From the NCBI RefSeq assembly GCF_030407815.1, contig NZ_JASDCS010000007.1, positions 186,001 to 250,000 of the forward strand: a DNA stretch of 64,000 nt, read 5' to 3'. Position numbers and translations under genes: made by a program. Positions 9,466 to 17,869 of the stretch are shown in pieces. Origin of the DNA: Psychrobacter sp. APC 3281. GTDB taxonomy: Bacteria; Pseudomonadota; Gammaproteobacteria; Pseudomonadales; Moraxellaceae. The notes beneath the pieces are model-generated. The model saw only the letters and a program-made list of their open reading frames with translations. It was not told where the DNA came from and searched no databases. How positions within the stretch are numbered: the stretch's first letter is position 1; every line of letters begins with the position of its first letter.

Positions 9466-10578
9466 TTAGTCTTGCTGCGGTGCATGAACAAAATCAACCA
9501 CGTTTAGATCAAAACCTGACAATGCAAAAAACTTCATTGGCGATGACAATAAGCGCATATCACGGACACCTAAATGACGTAATATCTGTGCACCAACACC
9601 GATACTACGATATGGCTGTTGCGTAATGGTTGATTGAGACTCGTTGTCTGCGGCTTTGTCCAGCGCATCACCCAAATCAACTGGCTGATTGCTACCAATC
9701 CATACCAACACACCGCGATCTGAAGCACTGATTTCTTCTAGTGCTGACTGTACGCTCCAGCCACTACGGCCAGTCATATCGTTTTTAGCCGCAAACAAAT
9801 CACGTAATGGGTGGAAACCGTGTACACGTACAGTGCTGACGCCTTCGCTGACATCACCTTTTACCAAGGCTAAATGTGTTTCTTCAGCGCCAAATTCACG
9901 GAAGCGATGTAGCGTAAAAGTACCATATTCAGTTTCAAAAGGATGTGACTCAATCTCTTCTACCGTTTGCTCATTAGCGATACGATAATTGATAAGGTCA
10001 GCAATCGTGCCTATCTTGATGTCATGCTCTTTTGCAAATATTTCAAGGTCGTCACGGCGCGCCATCGTACCATCTGCATTGATAATCTCTACAATCACCG
10101 CTGCAGGCTCTAGACCCGCTAAACGTGCTAAATCACAACCTGCTTCTGTATGTCCTGCACGGTGAAGAACACCGCCGTTTTGTGCCATAATTGGAAAAAT
10201 ATGTCCAGGCTGAACGATGTCTTCAGGCTTTGCTGATGAAGATACCGCTGCCTGAATAGTACGTGCACGATCACCAGCAGAAATACCCGTGGTGACGCCT
10301 TCAGCCGCTTCAATCGAGACAGTAAAGTTGGTGCTAAACTTCGCCTCGTTACGATCTGACATTAGTGGCAGTGCCAATTGCTGGCAACGCGCTTGTGATA
10401 AGGTCAAACAAACCAAGCCACGCGCGTGAGTAATCATAAAGTTAATATCTTCAGGGCGCACATGCGTCGCTGCCATGATGATATCACCTTCGTTTTCGCG
10501 GTCTTCATCATCCATCAAGATGACCATTTTTCCAGCACGAATGTCTTCGATAATCTCAGGGATTGCATTTAAACTCAT
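9466..10578 (-). CDS. ribB: 3,4-dihydroxy-2-butanone 4-phosphate synthase with RibA-like C-terminus (RibBX type)
   Basis: The N-terminal 200 residues are a full RibB domain that makes the four-carbon unit of riboflavin from ribulose 5-phosphate: MDDEDRENEGD, FMITHARGLVC and GVLHRAGHTEA carry the active-site acidic and His residues. The C-terminal half resembles GTP cyclohydrolase II but has none of the three zinc-ligand cysteines of RibA (the region around VRVHGFHPLRD is Cys-free). It is therefore probably not a working cyclohydrolase, as in the described RibBX hybrids. The start at 10578 removes a four-residue extension. I see no FMN riboswitch upstream. Confidence 0.9.
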   Translation of the reverse strand: MSLNAIPEIIEDIRAGKMVILMDDEDRENEGDIIMAATHVRPEDINFMITHARGLVCLTLSQARCQQLALPLMSDRNEAKFSTNFTVSIEAAEGVTTGISAGDRARTIQAAVSSSAKPEDIVQPGHIFPIMAQNGGVLHRAGHTEAGCDLARLAGLEPAAVIVEIINADGTMARRDDLEIFAKEHDIKIGTIADLINYRIANEQTVEEIESHPFETEYGTFTLHRFREFGAEETHLALVKGDVSEGVSTVRVHGFHPLRDLFAAKNDMTGRSGWSVQSALEEISASDRGVLVWIGSNQPVDLGDALDKAADNESQSTITQQPYRSIGVGAQILRHLGVRDMRLLSSPMKFFALSGFDLNVVDFVHAPQQD

Positions 10579-10923
10579 AGTAAATCTCAATATTTTATTA
10601 TTTATAAATAGGTGTCATTTAGAATATAAGGCTCTATCTGCTTATTGTAGCAGTAGATAATACAAAGCGCTGTTACGGTCAAGCAAAGCGCTACTACGGT
10701 CAAGTAAGTCGCGCTATAAGCAATATAATTTGATATAAAAGTGACTCGTTTAATTGCTTGCATATATCATTATGAGGTTATTTTAACGCTTTTCAGCGTC
10801 ACGTGCTGCGCCATCTTCCCACTATATCGTTCAGTATGTCAAAAATAGTCATAAATATTATCAATGAGCATTAAAACTGGCTCAAAAATCTGTACGTTAT
10901 ATTTTTATTAATCTATATCACAG
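10579..10923. other. Intergenic region between rarA and ribB (345 bp)
   Basis: No gene is seen. It holds the upstream region of ribB, including a 21 bp tandem duplication at 10663-10704. The conserved blocks of an RFN (FMN) riboswitch could not be found on the minus strand. Confidence 0.5.
10663..10704. repeat. Two 21 bp tandem repeat units upstream of ribB
   Basis: Units at 10663-10683 and 10684-10704 are directly adjacent and differ at two positions. Each has the form CAAAGCGCT-xx-TACGGTCAAG. They lie 85-126 bases upstream of the ribB start. Confidence 0.85.
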
Positions 10924-12213
10924 TTAGTCATTGCTCGCTGCTTGGCTTTTTAGCCAGTCCATAAATTGCTTACTGTGCTGCTCACGCTGATTATCTGCAA
11001 ACTCGTAGAAACTGGTACCAACCAAATTATCTGGTAAGTAGCTTTGAGGATAGTAATGGTTAGGATAATCGTGCGGGTAAGCATAACCTTGACCATAGCC
11101 TTGACTACGCATCAGCTTGGTCACGCCATTGCGCAAGTGTAGCGGTACAGGAGAGGCATCTTTTTCAGCCAACGCCATCGCAGCATTGATCGCTTTATAA
11201 GTGCTATTGCTTTTGGCACTGGTCGCTAAATACACCACAACTTGACCTAAAATAATACGTGCTTCTGGCATACCGATAGATTGCACACTACGTAATGCCG
11301 CATCAGCTAGGAGTAAGGCATTAGGATTGGCATTACCGATATCTTCACTGGCCAAAATCACTAAGCGCCGCGCAATAAAATCTGCAGGCTCACCGCCTAC
11401 CAGCATACGTGCCATCCAATACAATGCCGCATCCGGATCTGAGCCACGGACTGACTTTATCATCGCTGAGATAATATCGTAATGCTGCTCACCATCTTTG
11501 TCATATCTTACCAAAGCAGTCTGTGCCACTCGGCTGACCAATTCATCATCAACAATCACTGGCGACTGCTTGGCATCAGCGGTCTGAATGGCTAACTCTA
11601 ATAAGTTTAGCGCTTTTCGAGCATCACCGTGAGCCAGCTGACTAATGGTATCTTTTGCTTGTAAATCGACGGTCAACCTTTTGAGTATATTGTCTTCCGA
11701 AAGGGCTCGTTGCAGCACGGCACTTATCTGCTCAGGTGTTAACGGCTCTAAACGATATACTTGGCAACGTGATAGTAGAGCGTTATTGACACTAAATGAC
11801 GGGTTCTCCGTAGTGGCACCAATCAAAGTAATATCACCAGACTCTACTGCGCCCAAAAGTGCATCTTGCTGTGCTTTATTAAAGCGATGAATCTCATCAA
11901 TGAAGACTACAGGTGATTCAAATACCAATGAATCTTTATTATCTAGGACGTCACGTAACTGTTTAACGCCAATATTTAACGCGGAAAGCGCATGAAAAGG
12001 TCGACTAACGGCATCGGCTAACAACATCGCAATGGTTGTTTTGCCAATACCTGCTTCACCGTGCAGGATAATAGATGGCAGGTGCCCTTGCTCTACCAAA
12101 CGTCGTAACGGTGCACCAGCTGCTAGCAAGTGCTCTTGACCAATGATATCGGTAAGAGAAGTAGGGCGCATACGCTGAGCAAGTGGGGTATCGGCATGGA
12201 AGTTAGGTGGCAT
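10924..12213 (-). CDS. rarA: Replication-associated recombination protein RarA (MgsA)
   Basis: This 429-residue AAA+ ATPase acts at stalled replication forks and is related to clamp-loader subunits and eukaryotic WRNIP1. The Walker A motif is HGEAGIGKTT (near residues 51-60), Walker B is FIDEIHRFNKAQQ, and sensor 1 is IGATTENPSF. The C-terminal half has the family tetramerisation region (SDPDAALYWMARML, EDIGNANP). Length matches the family. Family members usually lie near lolA or serS; here it stands alone between ribB and an uncharacterised gene. No convincing terminator follows its stop codon. Confidence 0.95.
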   Translation of the reverse strand: MPPNFHADTPLAQRMRPTSLTDIIGQEHLLAAGAPLRRLVEQGHLPSIILHGEAGIGKTTIAMLLADAVSRPFHALSALNIGVKQLRDVLDNKDSLVFESPVVFIDEIHRFNKAQQDALLGAVESGDITLIGATTENPSFSVNNALLSRCQVYRLEPLTPEQISAVLQRALSEDNILKRLTVDLQAKDTISQLAHGDARKALNLLELAIQTADAKQSPVIVDDELVSRVAQTALVRYDKDGEQHYDIISAMIKSVRGSDPDAALYWMARMLVGGEPADFIARRLVILASEDIGNANPNALLLADAALRSVQSIGMPEARIILGQVVVYLATSAKSNSTYKAINAAMALAEKDASPVPLHLRNGVTKLMRSQGYGQGYAYPHDYPNHYYPQSYLPDNLVGTSFYEFADNQREQHSKQFMDWLKSQAASND

Positions 12214-12650
12214 AAGACTCTCTATCGAAAAATGAAAAAACTATTTACTAGCTGCAAAAGTAGTAACGGTAAAGTCTCTATAGTTAAATCCAAATAACAG
12301 CATACTAGGCTAACTTCACCGTCCTCATAAGGTTTCAACACTCATATACGTTTGGCATGATTTTCGCAGCAATTTTATAATAGTAATGAGTATTAGACAT
12401 GAGCAGTAGAAGTAAGCTAGTTTATAAGGACGGTACTTGTTATAAGTCATACGCGCTAGGTTAGCGCAAAAATATGTTAATGAAAGCTAACTAAGCGTAT
12501 AGCTTGTGTCCGGAGCACTTTAGTTTTCATTATTCATCTATATTAACGGCTTTACTATTAACAGTTCTACCGTATCGATGGGACAATTCGGCCAATCACG
12601 ACTATTAGCTATTAAGAATGGCTTATCAAATATAAGGTATTGCATTAACG
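12214..12650. other. Intergenic region between rarA and HELTH-motif gene (437 bp)
   Basis: Divergent promoter region with no credible gene. A tight hairpin (GCGCTA-GGT-TAGCGC) lies at 12453-12467. A longer imperfect one (AATGAAA...TTTCATT arms) spans roughly 12479-12530. Neither has a T-run, so they are more likely leader structure or operator than terminators. Confidence 0.5.
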
Positions 12651-13178
12651 ATGTCTGAACCGACTCTTAAACGCTTATTCAATCGTTACTTGCGTAGTGA
12701 TACAGGCAAGCAGTCACGTTATCTTACATCTGGCGAGATAGCGTTGGCGTATTCAGTATTTGGTAATAGTATCAAACTCGACGAAGTGCAGTTAAAGACA
12801 GCATGGTGGGTACTAAAACATTATGCAGTCAGTCCTAATGGCAATATTTATTTTAATGCAGCTGATTGGATTACGGATTTTAGCGAAGCTCCGCTGAGTA
12901 AACAGAGCTGGCTTATACATGAGCTAACGCACGTATGGCAGTTACAGCAAGGCTTAAAGGTTGTACGCGGAGCGATCATCAACCGAAAATACGACTACGT
13001 GTTAGAAACAGGCAAATCATTTTTTAAGTATGGTATTGAGCAGCAGGCTCGTATGGTACAAGACTATTTTGTACGTTGTCAGAGTGGTCAGAACTGCAAA
13101 GAGTGGGAAGCTTGTATTCCATTTTTGACAGAGCAGCCTATTAAGGCAAAAAATACTGATGATCCATCAGTCATCTAG
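12651..13178 (+). CDS. Uncharacterised HELTH-motif (gluzincin-like) protein
   Basis: This 175-residue protein has no signal peptide or membrane segment. Residues 87-101 form the metallopeptidase-like helix SWLIHELTHVWQLQQ, with HExxH at 90-94. A downstream conserved-looking stretch GIEQQARMVQDYF (129-141) offers a possible third ligand, Glu130. The pattern resembles the DUF4157/eCIS-core and Vgr-related protein families, which are often linked to contractile injection or Rhs loci, but no such genes are nearby. Three Cys occur near the C-terminus. Whether it is an active protease is unknown. It is divergent from rarA and is followed 205 bases later by a lipoprotein gene. Confidence 0.7.
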   Translation: MSEPTLKRLFNRYLRSDTGKQSRYLTSGEIALAYSVFGNSIKLDEVQLKTAWWVLKHYAVSPNGNIYFNAADWITDFSEAPLSKQSWLIHELTHVWQLQQGLKVVRGAIINRKYDYVLETGKSFFKYGIEQQARMVQDYFVRCQSGQNCKEWEACIPFLTEQPIKAKNTDDPSVI

Positions 13179-13383
13179 TTTTCAAGATTAAGCTTGGCTG
13201 TGATAAGTCATAACCGAGCTATAGAACGATACATTAACTGAAACACAGGTCAGTTGGATAAATACTGGATAACTATATTGGACAATTTAACAGTCAGTTG
13301 TGTTGCTAAAAATCAAAGAATAATGAACCGCAATTGTAATTTACCCTTTAATAATTTTGCTTTACCAAAGGATATGCACTCTC

Positions 13384-14316
13384 ATGTTTAAATTTTTGTC
13401 AGTAAAGCCTAATATTGATACCTGCTACCAACCGACTTTGCTTGTAGCCGCACTGTCAGGAGTGTTGTTTTTGACAGGCTGTCAGCAGTCTGACACATCG
13501 CCTGTAGCTGATGACAGTCAAACCAGTGAAAAAACAAGCGTAGAAGACAGTCAGCCTATGCCAAAAAGCGACTCAGCTGCTGCGCGCATAAAACAATTTC
13601 AGCCGATATATGTCGCACAGGCGCAGAGTTTACAGAGACGATTGCAAACAGAATATGAGTCATTGCAAGCGGCAGATGCGTCAGACAGTGAGGAGCTTTT
13701 ATTACTGGATACTAATAATAGTGAAAATACAGATAGTAATAACGAAGTAGCGACCGATGGTACCGCTCCTATTGCAAATACTACTGCTACCAGTTCTGAA
13801 GAAGTGGTGTCATCGAATATCGATATCGCCCCGATAAACAGCAATCCAAATGTAGATGCAGAGGTTGACGTCAATACTAGCACTGAAGTTGGTGAGCGTG
13901 ACTTAACGGTTTTAAAACGCATCAGTCTTGAGCCGCGCAAACCTGTTATGTTGACCGAGGATCAAATCATAGAACGCTATCAGCAAACCATGGATGCCTT
14001 ATATCAACCGGTGACAACACCGCTGAGCGCAGAGGATTCTGATACATTAATCAATGTGGCAACCTTGGTTCCTCAGTTATTTGAGCATGCAGAGATTGCT
14101 GGTAGAGTAAGTGCAAAAAGTCCGGCACTTGCCCGTTTAATTATTCAGCATCAAGTATGGGAACAAATAGAAGCCCAACAAGTGGTTGATATGCAGCAAA
14201 TGAAACAGAAGCAGCAACAAGAGTTTGAAGCTTTAATGGCTAAGTTTAATGAAACTATCGAAGGATACGATGAGCAGATTGCCAAATATGAGCAAACGTT
14301 AAAAGAGTTTCAGTAA
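13384..14316 (+). CDS. Putative lipoprotein with C-terminal coiled coil
   Basis: The 310-residue product has a signal sequence and a lipobox LTGC, giving lipidation at Cys33. The start at 13384 gives the better signal; an upstream in-frame codon would lengthen it. The middle (about 45-165) is low-complexity, rich in Ser, Thr, Asn, Asp and Glu. The last 60 residues are Gln/Glu/Lys-rich and heptad-like (VVDMQQMKQKQQQEF onward), suggesting a coiled coil. I do not recognise a named family. Asp follows some residues after the Cys rather than at +2 (the +2 residue is Gln), which by the usual rule favours the outer membrane. Its function is unknown. Confidence 0.75.
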   Translation: MFKFLSVKPNIDTCYQPTLLVAALSGVLFLTGCQQSDTSPVADDSQTSEKTSVEDSQPMPKSDSAAARIKQFQPIYVAQAQSLQRRLQTEYESLQAADASDSEELLLLDTNNSENTDSNNEVATDGTAPIANTTATSSEEVVSSNIDIAPINSNPNVDAEVDVNTSTEVGERDLTVLKRISLEPRKPVMLTEDQIIERYQQTMDALYQPVTTPLSAEDSDTLINVATLVPQLFEHAEIAGRVSAKSPALARLIIQHQVWEQIEAQQVVDMQQMKQKQQQEFEALMAKFNETIEGYDEQIAKYEQTLKEFQ

Positions 14317-14394
14317 CTGACTATATTTTTATGAACTGATTGAATTAATCATTTCTCATAAAACAGTCAGTATCGAATAAAGAAAGTTAAAACA

Positions 14395-14426
14395 ATAAAA
14401 AATCCCGCACGATGGCGGGATTTTTT
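14395..14426. terminator. Bidirectional terminator between lipoprotein gene and gltA
   Basis: An 8 bp stem (AATCCCGC / GCGGGATT) with a six-base loop has an A-run before it and six T after it. It serves the two convergent genes. Confidence 0.85.
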
Positions 14427-14448
14427 ATTGGGTAACGATTATTTTTGC

Positions 14449-15729
14449 TTACTTACGATCTTCAACTTTTACAAAATCACGGCGCGTTTCACCAGTGTAT
14501 AACTGGCGTGGGCGACCGATTTTGAACGGAGCGCTGTGCATTTCTAACCAATGGCTGATCCAACCTGAAGTACGAGCCAATGCAAAGATTACGGTAAACA
14601 TTGACGTTGGGATACCAATGGCTTTCAAGATGATACCAGAGTAGAAATCAACGTTTGGATATAGGTTACGCTCGATGAAGAACGGGTCTTCTAGCGCAAT
14701 TTTCTCTAGTGCCATCGCCAATTCAAGCTTAGGATCGTTGATACCTAGTGCTTCTAGTACTTCATCACAAGTCTCTTTCATTACTTGAGCGCGTGGATCG
14801 AAGTTTTTGTAAACACGGTGACCAAAGCCCATTAGCTTCACTTCACGGCTCTTCACTTTTTCCATGAATTCAGGCACGTTCTCAACAGTACCGATTTCGT
14901 CTAACATCTCAAGAACAGCTTCGTTCGCGCCGCCATGTGATGGTCCCCAAAGGGCTGCGATACCAGCAGCGATACATGCATAAGGGTTTGCACCAGTAGA
15001 ACCAGCTAAACGTACCGTTGACGTAGAAGCGTTTTGCTCATGGTCAGCATGTAAAGTAAAGATTTTGTCCATTGCGCGAGTGATAACGTCGTTTTTCTCG
15101 TAGTCTACGTCAGCAGGCGTTGCAAACATCATGTATAAGAAGTTTTCTGCGTAGTTAAAGTCGTTACGCGGATACATGAACGGTTCGCCTTGTGAGTATT
15201 TATAACTCATCGCAGCAAGCGTAGGCATTTTAGCAATCAGACGAATAGCTGTGATTTCGCGATGTTCTTCATTGCTCACGTCTAGGTCTTCATGATAGAA
15301 CGCTGATAAGGCACCAACAACACCAACCATAATAGCCATTGGATGCGCGTCACGGCGGAAGCCTTCAAAGAACTTACGCAATTGATCATGAACAGGAGTA
15401 TGCTCGCGGATTTTTTCAAAAAATTCTGCTTTTTGTTCAGCAGTAGGTAGATCACCATGTAGAAGTGCATAAGCAACTTCTAGGTATTCAGCATTGTTCG
15501 CTAGCTCGTCGATAGGGTAGCCGCGGTGTAATAACTCGCCTTTGCCACCATCGATATAAGTAATCTTTGATTCAACAGGAGCAGTTACTTTAAAACCAGG
15601 GTCATAAGACCAAAATCCTGATTCTTGTAAAGCAGCAATATCGATAACTGGGCGCCCTAAAGTACCTTTAATAATAGGAAGTTCGTATTCTTCACCATTC
15701 ACGGTTAGTTTGGCATTAGTATCAGCCAT
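14449..15729 (-). CDS. gltA: Citrate synthase (hexameric type II)
   Basis: GltA condenses oxaloacetate with acetyl-CoA to begin the TCA cycle. The 426-residue length and the N-terminal beta-domain (about residues 1-50) are those of the large, NADH-sensitive gammaproteobacterial enzyme. Catalytic residues are seen in [11 protein letters not shown] (His), [11 protein letters not shown] (His) and [11 protein letters not shown] (Asp region just upstream at NVDFYSG). GGAGAG lies seven bases upstream of the ATG. It is divergent from sdhC across a 1 kb spacer, the usual arrangement in Pseudomonas and Acinetobacter. Confidence 0.97.
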   Translation of the reverse strand: MADTNAKLTVNGEEYELPIIKGTLGRPVIDIAALQESGFWSYDPGFKVTAPVESKITYIDGGKGELLHRGYPIDELANNAEYLEVAYALLHGDLPTAEQKAEFFEKIREHTPVHDQLRKFFEGFRRDAHPMAIMVGVVGALSAFYHEDLDVSNEEHREITAIRLIAKMPTLAAMSYKYSQGEPFMYPRNDFNYAENFLYMMFATPADVDYEKNDVITRAMDKIFTLHADHEQNASTSTVRLAGSTGANPYACIAAGIAALWGPSHGGANEAVLEMLDEIGTVENVPEFMEKVKSREVKLMGFGHRVYKNFDPRAQVMKETCDEVLEALGINDPKLELAMALEKIALEDPFFIERNLYPNVDFYSGIILKAIGIPTSMFTVIFALARTSGWISHWLEMHSAPFKIGRPRQLYTGETRRDFVKVEDRK

Positions 15730-15841
15730 AAATTGCTCTCCATTGGTTTGACTTGTTAGAATAAATTACTACAGACGCATACCCTCGCGTCATTGTCGGT
15801 TGAACGGTAAAAGTGCATTCAACTCATTTAGTACGCAGGGT

Positions 15842-15870
15842 ATATTAGCAGCAATTCTTGATGATTTGAA
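15842..15870 (-). promoter_or_regulatory. Candidate gltA sigma-70 promoter
   Basis: On the minus strand, TTCAAA and TAATAT are separated by exactly 17 bases. The -10 lies about 112 bases upstream of the gltA start. The assignment is from consensus only. Confidence 0.5.
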
Positions 15871-16142
15871 AAAACTTTTATGGACCATGTGTCCAATTGG
15901 CGCGGTGTGGCGGTAGTTATTCGCTGTAATTTTTGTATCAAAATATGTCTGTCAGGTTATTTTGCTTAAAATCCCTCTGTTTTTGAGCAAGTTTATAGCA
16001 GCATTATTGAGCCAATATTTTGGGTTTCTAAATATATTTTAGAGACAAAACTCATAAATAATGACACCAAAAACTGGCAGACTATGCCTAGTAAGCGGAT
16101 TAAAGTTTGTCATAATAATCATTGTTAAAACCAGTATTATTC

Positions 16143-16194
16143 TTATCCATTCATTTATTGATTAAATATGTATATATTCTTACTGAATGGATAA
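16143..16194. repeat. Perfect 11 bp inverted repeat, 30 bp spacer
   Basis: TTATCCATTCA at 16143-16153 is mirrored by TGAATGGATAA at 16184-16194. The spacer is AT-rich. It lies midway between gltA and sdhC and has no T-run, so it looks like an operator pair or small palindromic element rather than a terminator. Confidence 0.7.
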
Positions 16195-16525
16195 ATTTGT
16201 AATTATTGCTCAGGCATTTTATAATTGTAGGAATTAACTGGCACTAGCTTTGCGCGAATTAATAAATGACCATGTTATAGTGTCGTTCAGAGCGTCTTCT
16301 ATTCATGCTTATTTACGATTGTCTGGTGTTACGATAGACCAAACCGCATTCTATGGTTTGAACTTTCTTCTTAACCAATCTTTTTGATTTGTTTAGCACA
16401 AGATTTCAAGTGCCTAATATAAGGTCTGCTCTGATATAGAAGACATAGTAACGTTGTCTTACTATTCATACGACCTCTAAAATAGACTGGTTAGTCGATG
16501 TTACTCATGTTTATTCTCTTTGTTG

Positions 16526-16531
16526 TATAAT
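16526..16531 (+). promoter_or_regulatory. Candidate -10 box for the sdh operon
   Basis: This is a perfect TATAAT, about 215 bases upstream of sdhC, and no good -35 lies at normal spacing. An activator-dependent promoter would fit, but this is inference. Confidence 0.4.
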
Positions 16532-16746
16532 AGATAGGTTGTTTGATAGGCCTGTCGATTCGACAAGCGACATTGAACAGTCTATCAATACCTTTATATA
16601 CATGATCCTTTCTTCATATTTAGCGCAAACTAAACGAAGTCAGCTAGCTCTTCCTTACTTTATTCGTCTCGTGTGTTGCTCAATGCTCAATTGGCACTAT
16701 TTATGTCAGGCGTTGATAGCAGATACAGGAGTATAACCGCAAAAGG

Positions 16747-17133
16747 ATGCCCGCTGTGAAAAGCAACCGACCTATTGATCTGCCTTTAAGCCAAGTGATT
16801 AGCGTTAATCGCTCACCGATCGCGATCGCCTCTATCTTGCATCGTATCTCTGGCATTATTTTATTTTTATTGATTCCTGTCATGTTATGGATACTACAGA
16901 ACTCATTGGCATCGCCTGAGAGTTTTGCGACCGTATTTGACAACGTACTCGTGCGCTTTTTGGCATGGATATTTGTTGCCGCCATTGCATATCATTTTGT
17001 AATGGGTATTAAACATTTATTTGCTGATATGGGTATGAACGAAGAGCTAAAATCTGGCCGCACTGCCTCTATGGTCAGTTTTGTGATTGCAGCGATTTTA
17101 GTTGTCGCGTCATTTGTATGGGTGATGTTCTAA
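16747..17133 (+). CDS. sdhC: Succinate dehydrogenase cytochrome b556 subunit
   Basis: SdhC is one of two membrane anchors of complex II and helps bind haem b and ubiquinone. The signature is RSPIAIASILHRISG with the conserved Ser and Arg near the quinone site, and the haem-ligand His is in AYHFVMGIKHL. Three membrane helices are evident. The ATG at 16747 preserves the AVKSNRP start seen in relatives. A GTG nine bases later has the better-spaced AAAGGA and is a real alternative. The gene overlaps sdhD by one base (TAATG). Confidence 0.93.
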   Translation: MPAVKSNRPIDLPLSQVISVNRSPIAIASILHRISGIILFLLIPVMLWILQNSLASPESFATVFDNVLVRFLAWIFVAAIAYHFVMGIKHLFADMGMNEELKSGRTASMVSFVIAAILVVASFVWVMF

Positions 17134-17540
17134 TGATAAAAAATGATTCAGGAATCAAAAGTGCTACTGGTCTGACAGGTTCAGGCTCACGTGATTGGAT
17201 TATTCAGCGTATTAGTGCTGTTGTTTTAGCCGTTTATAGTGTGGTATTGCTAGGCTTCTTTTTGACCCATGGCGATGTCACTTTCGTTGAATGGTCATCA
17301 TTTATGACCAGCCTACCGATGCGTCTATTCAGCTTGGTTGCAGTACTTGCACTAGCTGGTCATGCTTGGGTTGGGATGTGGACAGTATTTACTGACTATA
17401 TTACAACAGGCAAACTGGGCTCAAGCGCAGCAGGTTTACGTTTAGTACTACAGTCATTGATGATTATCGCTATTTTAGTATTTCTATTTTGGGGCATCAT
17501 GATTTTTTGGGGTAACGGTTTCGGTATCGCTGCCGTTTAA
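17133..17540 (+). CDS. sdhD: Succinate dehydrogenase membrane anchor subunit
   Basis: SdhD is the second membrane anchor of complex II. Three hydrophobic helices are seen, with RDWIIQRISAV at the N-terminal side and haem-ligand His in LAGHAWVGMW. The ATG overlaps the sdhC stop, which implies translational coupling. A track-length version starting earlier inside sdhC is not needed. The stop is followed by a spacer of about 330 bases before sdhA, longer than in most sdhCDAB operons. Confidence 0.93.
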   Translation: MIKNDSGIKSATGLTGSGSRDWIIQRISAVVLAVYSVVLLGFFLTHGDVTFVEWSSFMTSLPMRLFSLVAVLALAGHAWVGMWTVFTDYITTGKLGSSAAGLRLVLQSLMIIAILVFLFWGIMIFWGNGFGIAAV

Positions 17541-17869
17541 CCATCTCATAAAAAGCTCTGATATCTATATATAACGACGGATGCATCCAACTGATATATT
17601 AGTTGGCAAAGTATTTTAGAGTCATCCGTTGATAGCCAAGAATAGTCATAGCATTGGACTAGCATTACTGATCAGCTAATCTGATTATAGTTGAGTAGGC
17701 TTATCCAGTATAACGATAGATATGCAAATTAAGTGGTTAACGACTATTAAGACTCTTTATTTTATAAGCGTAGAAATGGCCAAATAGTAAGCCTTTATAG
17801 CTGCAATAGAGATGTCTTAAACAGTCTTTGATTTACTTTTACGCATTAACAGGCATTAGGAAAACCGTA
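17541..17869. other. Long structured spacer between sdhD and sdhA (329 bp)
   Basis: No gene is seen. A nested hairpin spans 17577-17629: an outer stem ACGGATG / CATCCGT and an inner stem CCAACT / AGTTGG with an eight-base loop. A weak promoter-like pair TTGGAC-17-TAATCT lies at 17654-17682. It may hold an internal promoter or an mRNA-processing site. Confidence 0.5.

Larger units (their letters stand above)
15730..16746. other. Divergent gltA/sdhC regulatory region (about 1 kb)
   Basis: No credible gene is seen; a 65-codon TTG-initiated frame near the sdhC end has no family features. The region holds a candidate gltA promoter (15842-15870, minus), an 11 bp perfect inverted repeat with 30 bp spacer (16143-16194), a TATAAT box at 16526-16531 for sdhC, and a short TGTCG-ATT-CGACA hairpin (16553-16565) after it. 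Confidence 0.6.

Noticed and set aside
10579..10720. FMN riboswitch upstream of ribB
   Set aside because: The conserved RFN blocks could not be matched on the minus strand; the main structure there is a 21 bp tandem repeat.
16539..16736. A 65-codon open frame upstream of sdhC
   Set aside because: It starts with TTG, has no good ribosome site or family features, and overlaps the likely sdhC leader.
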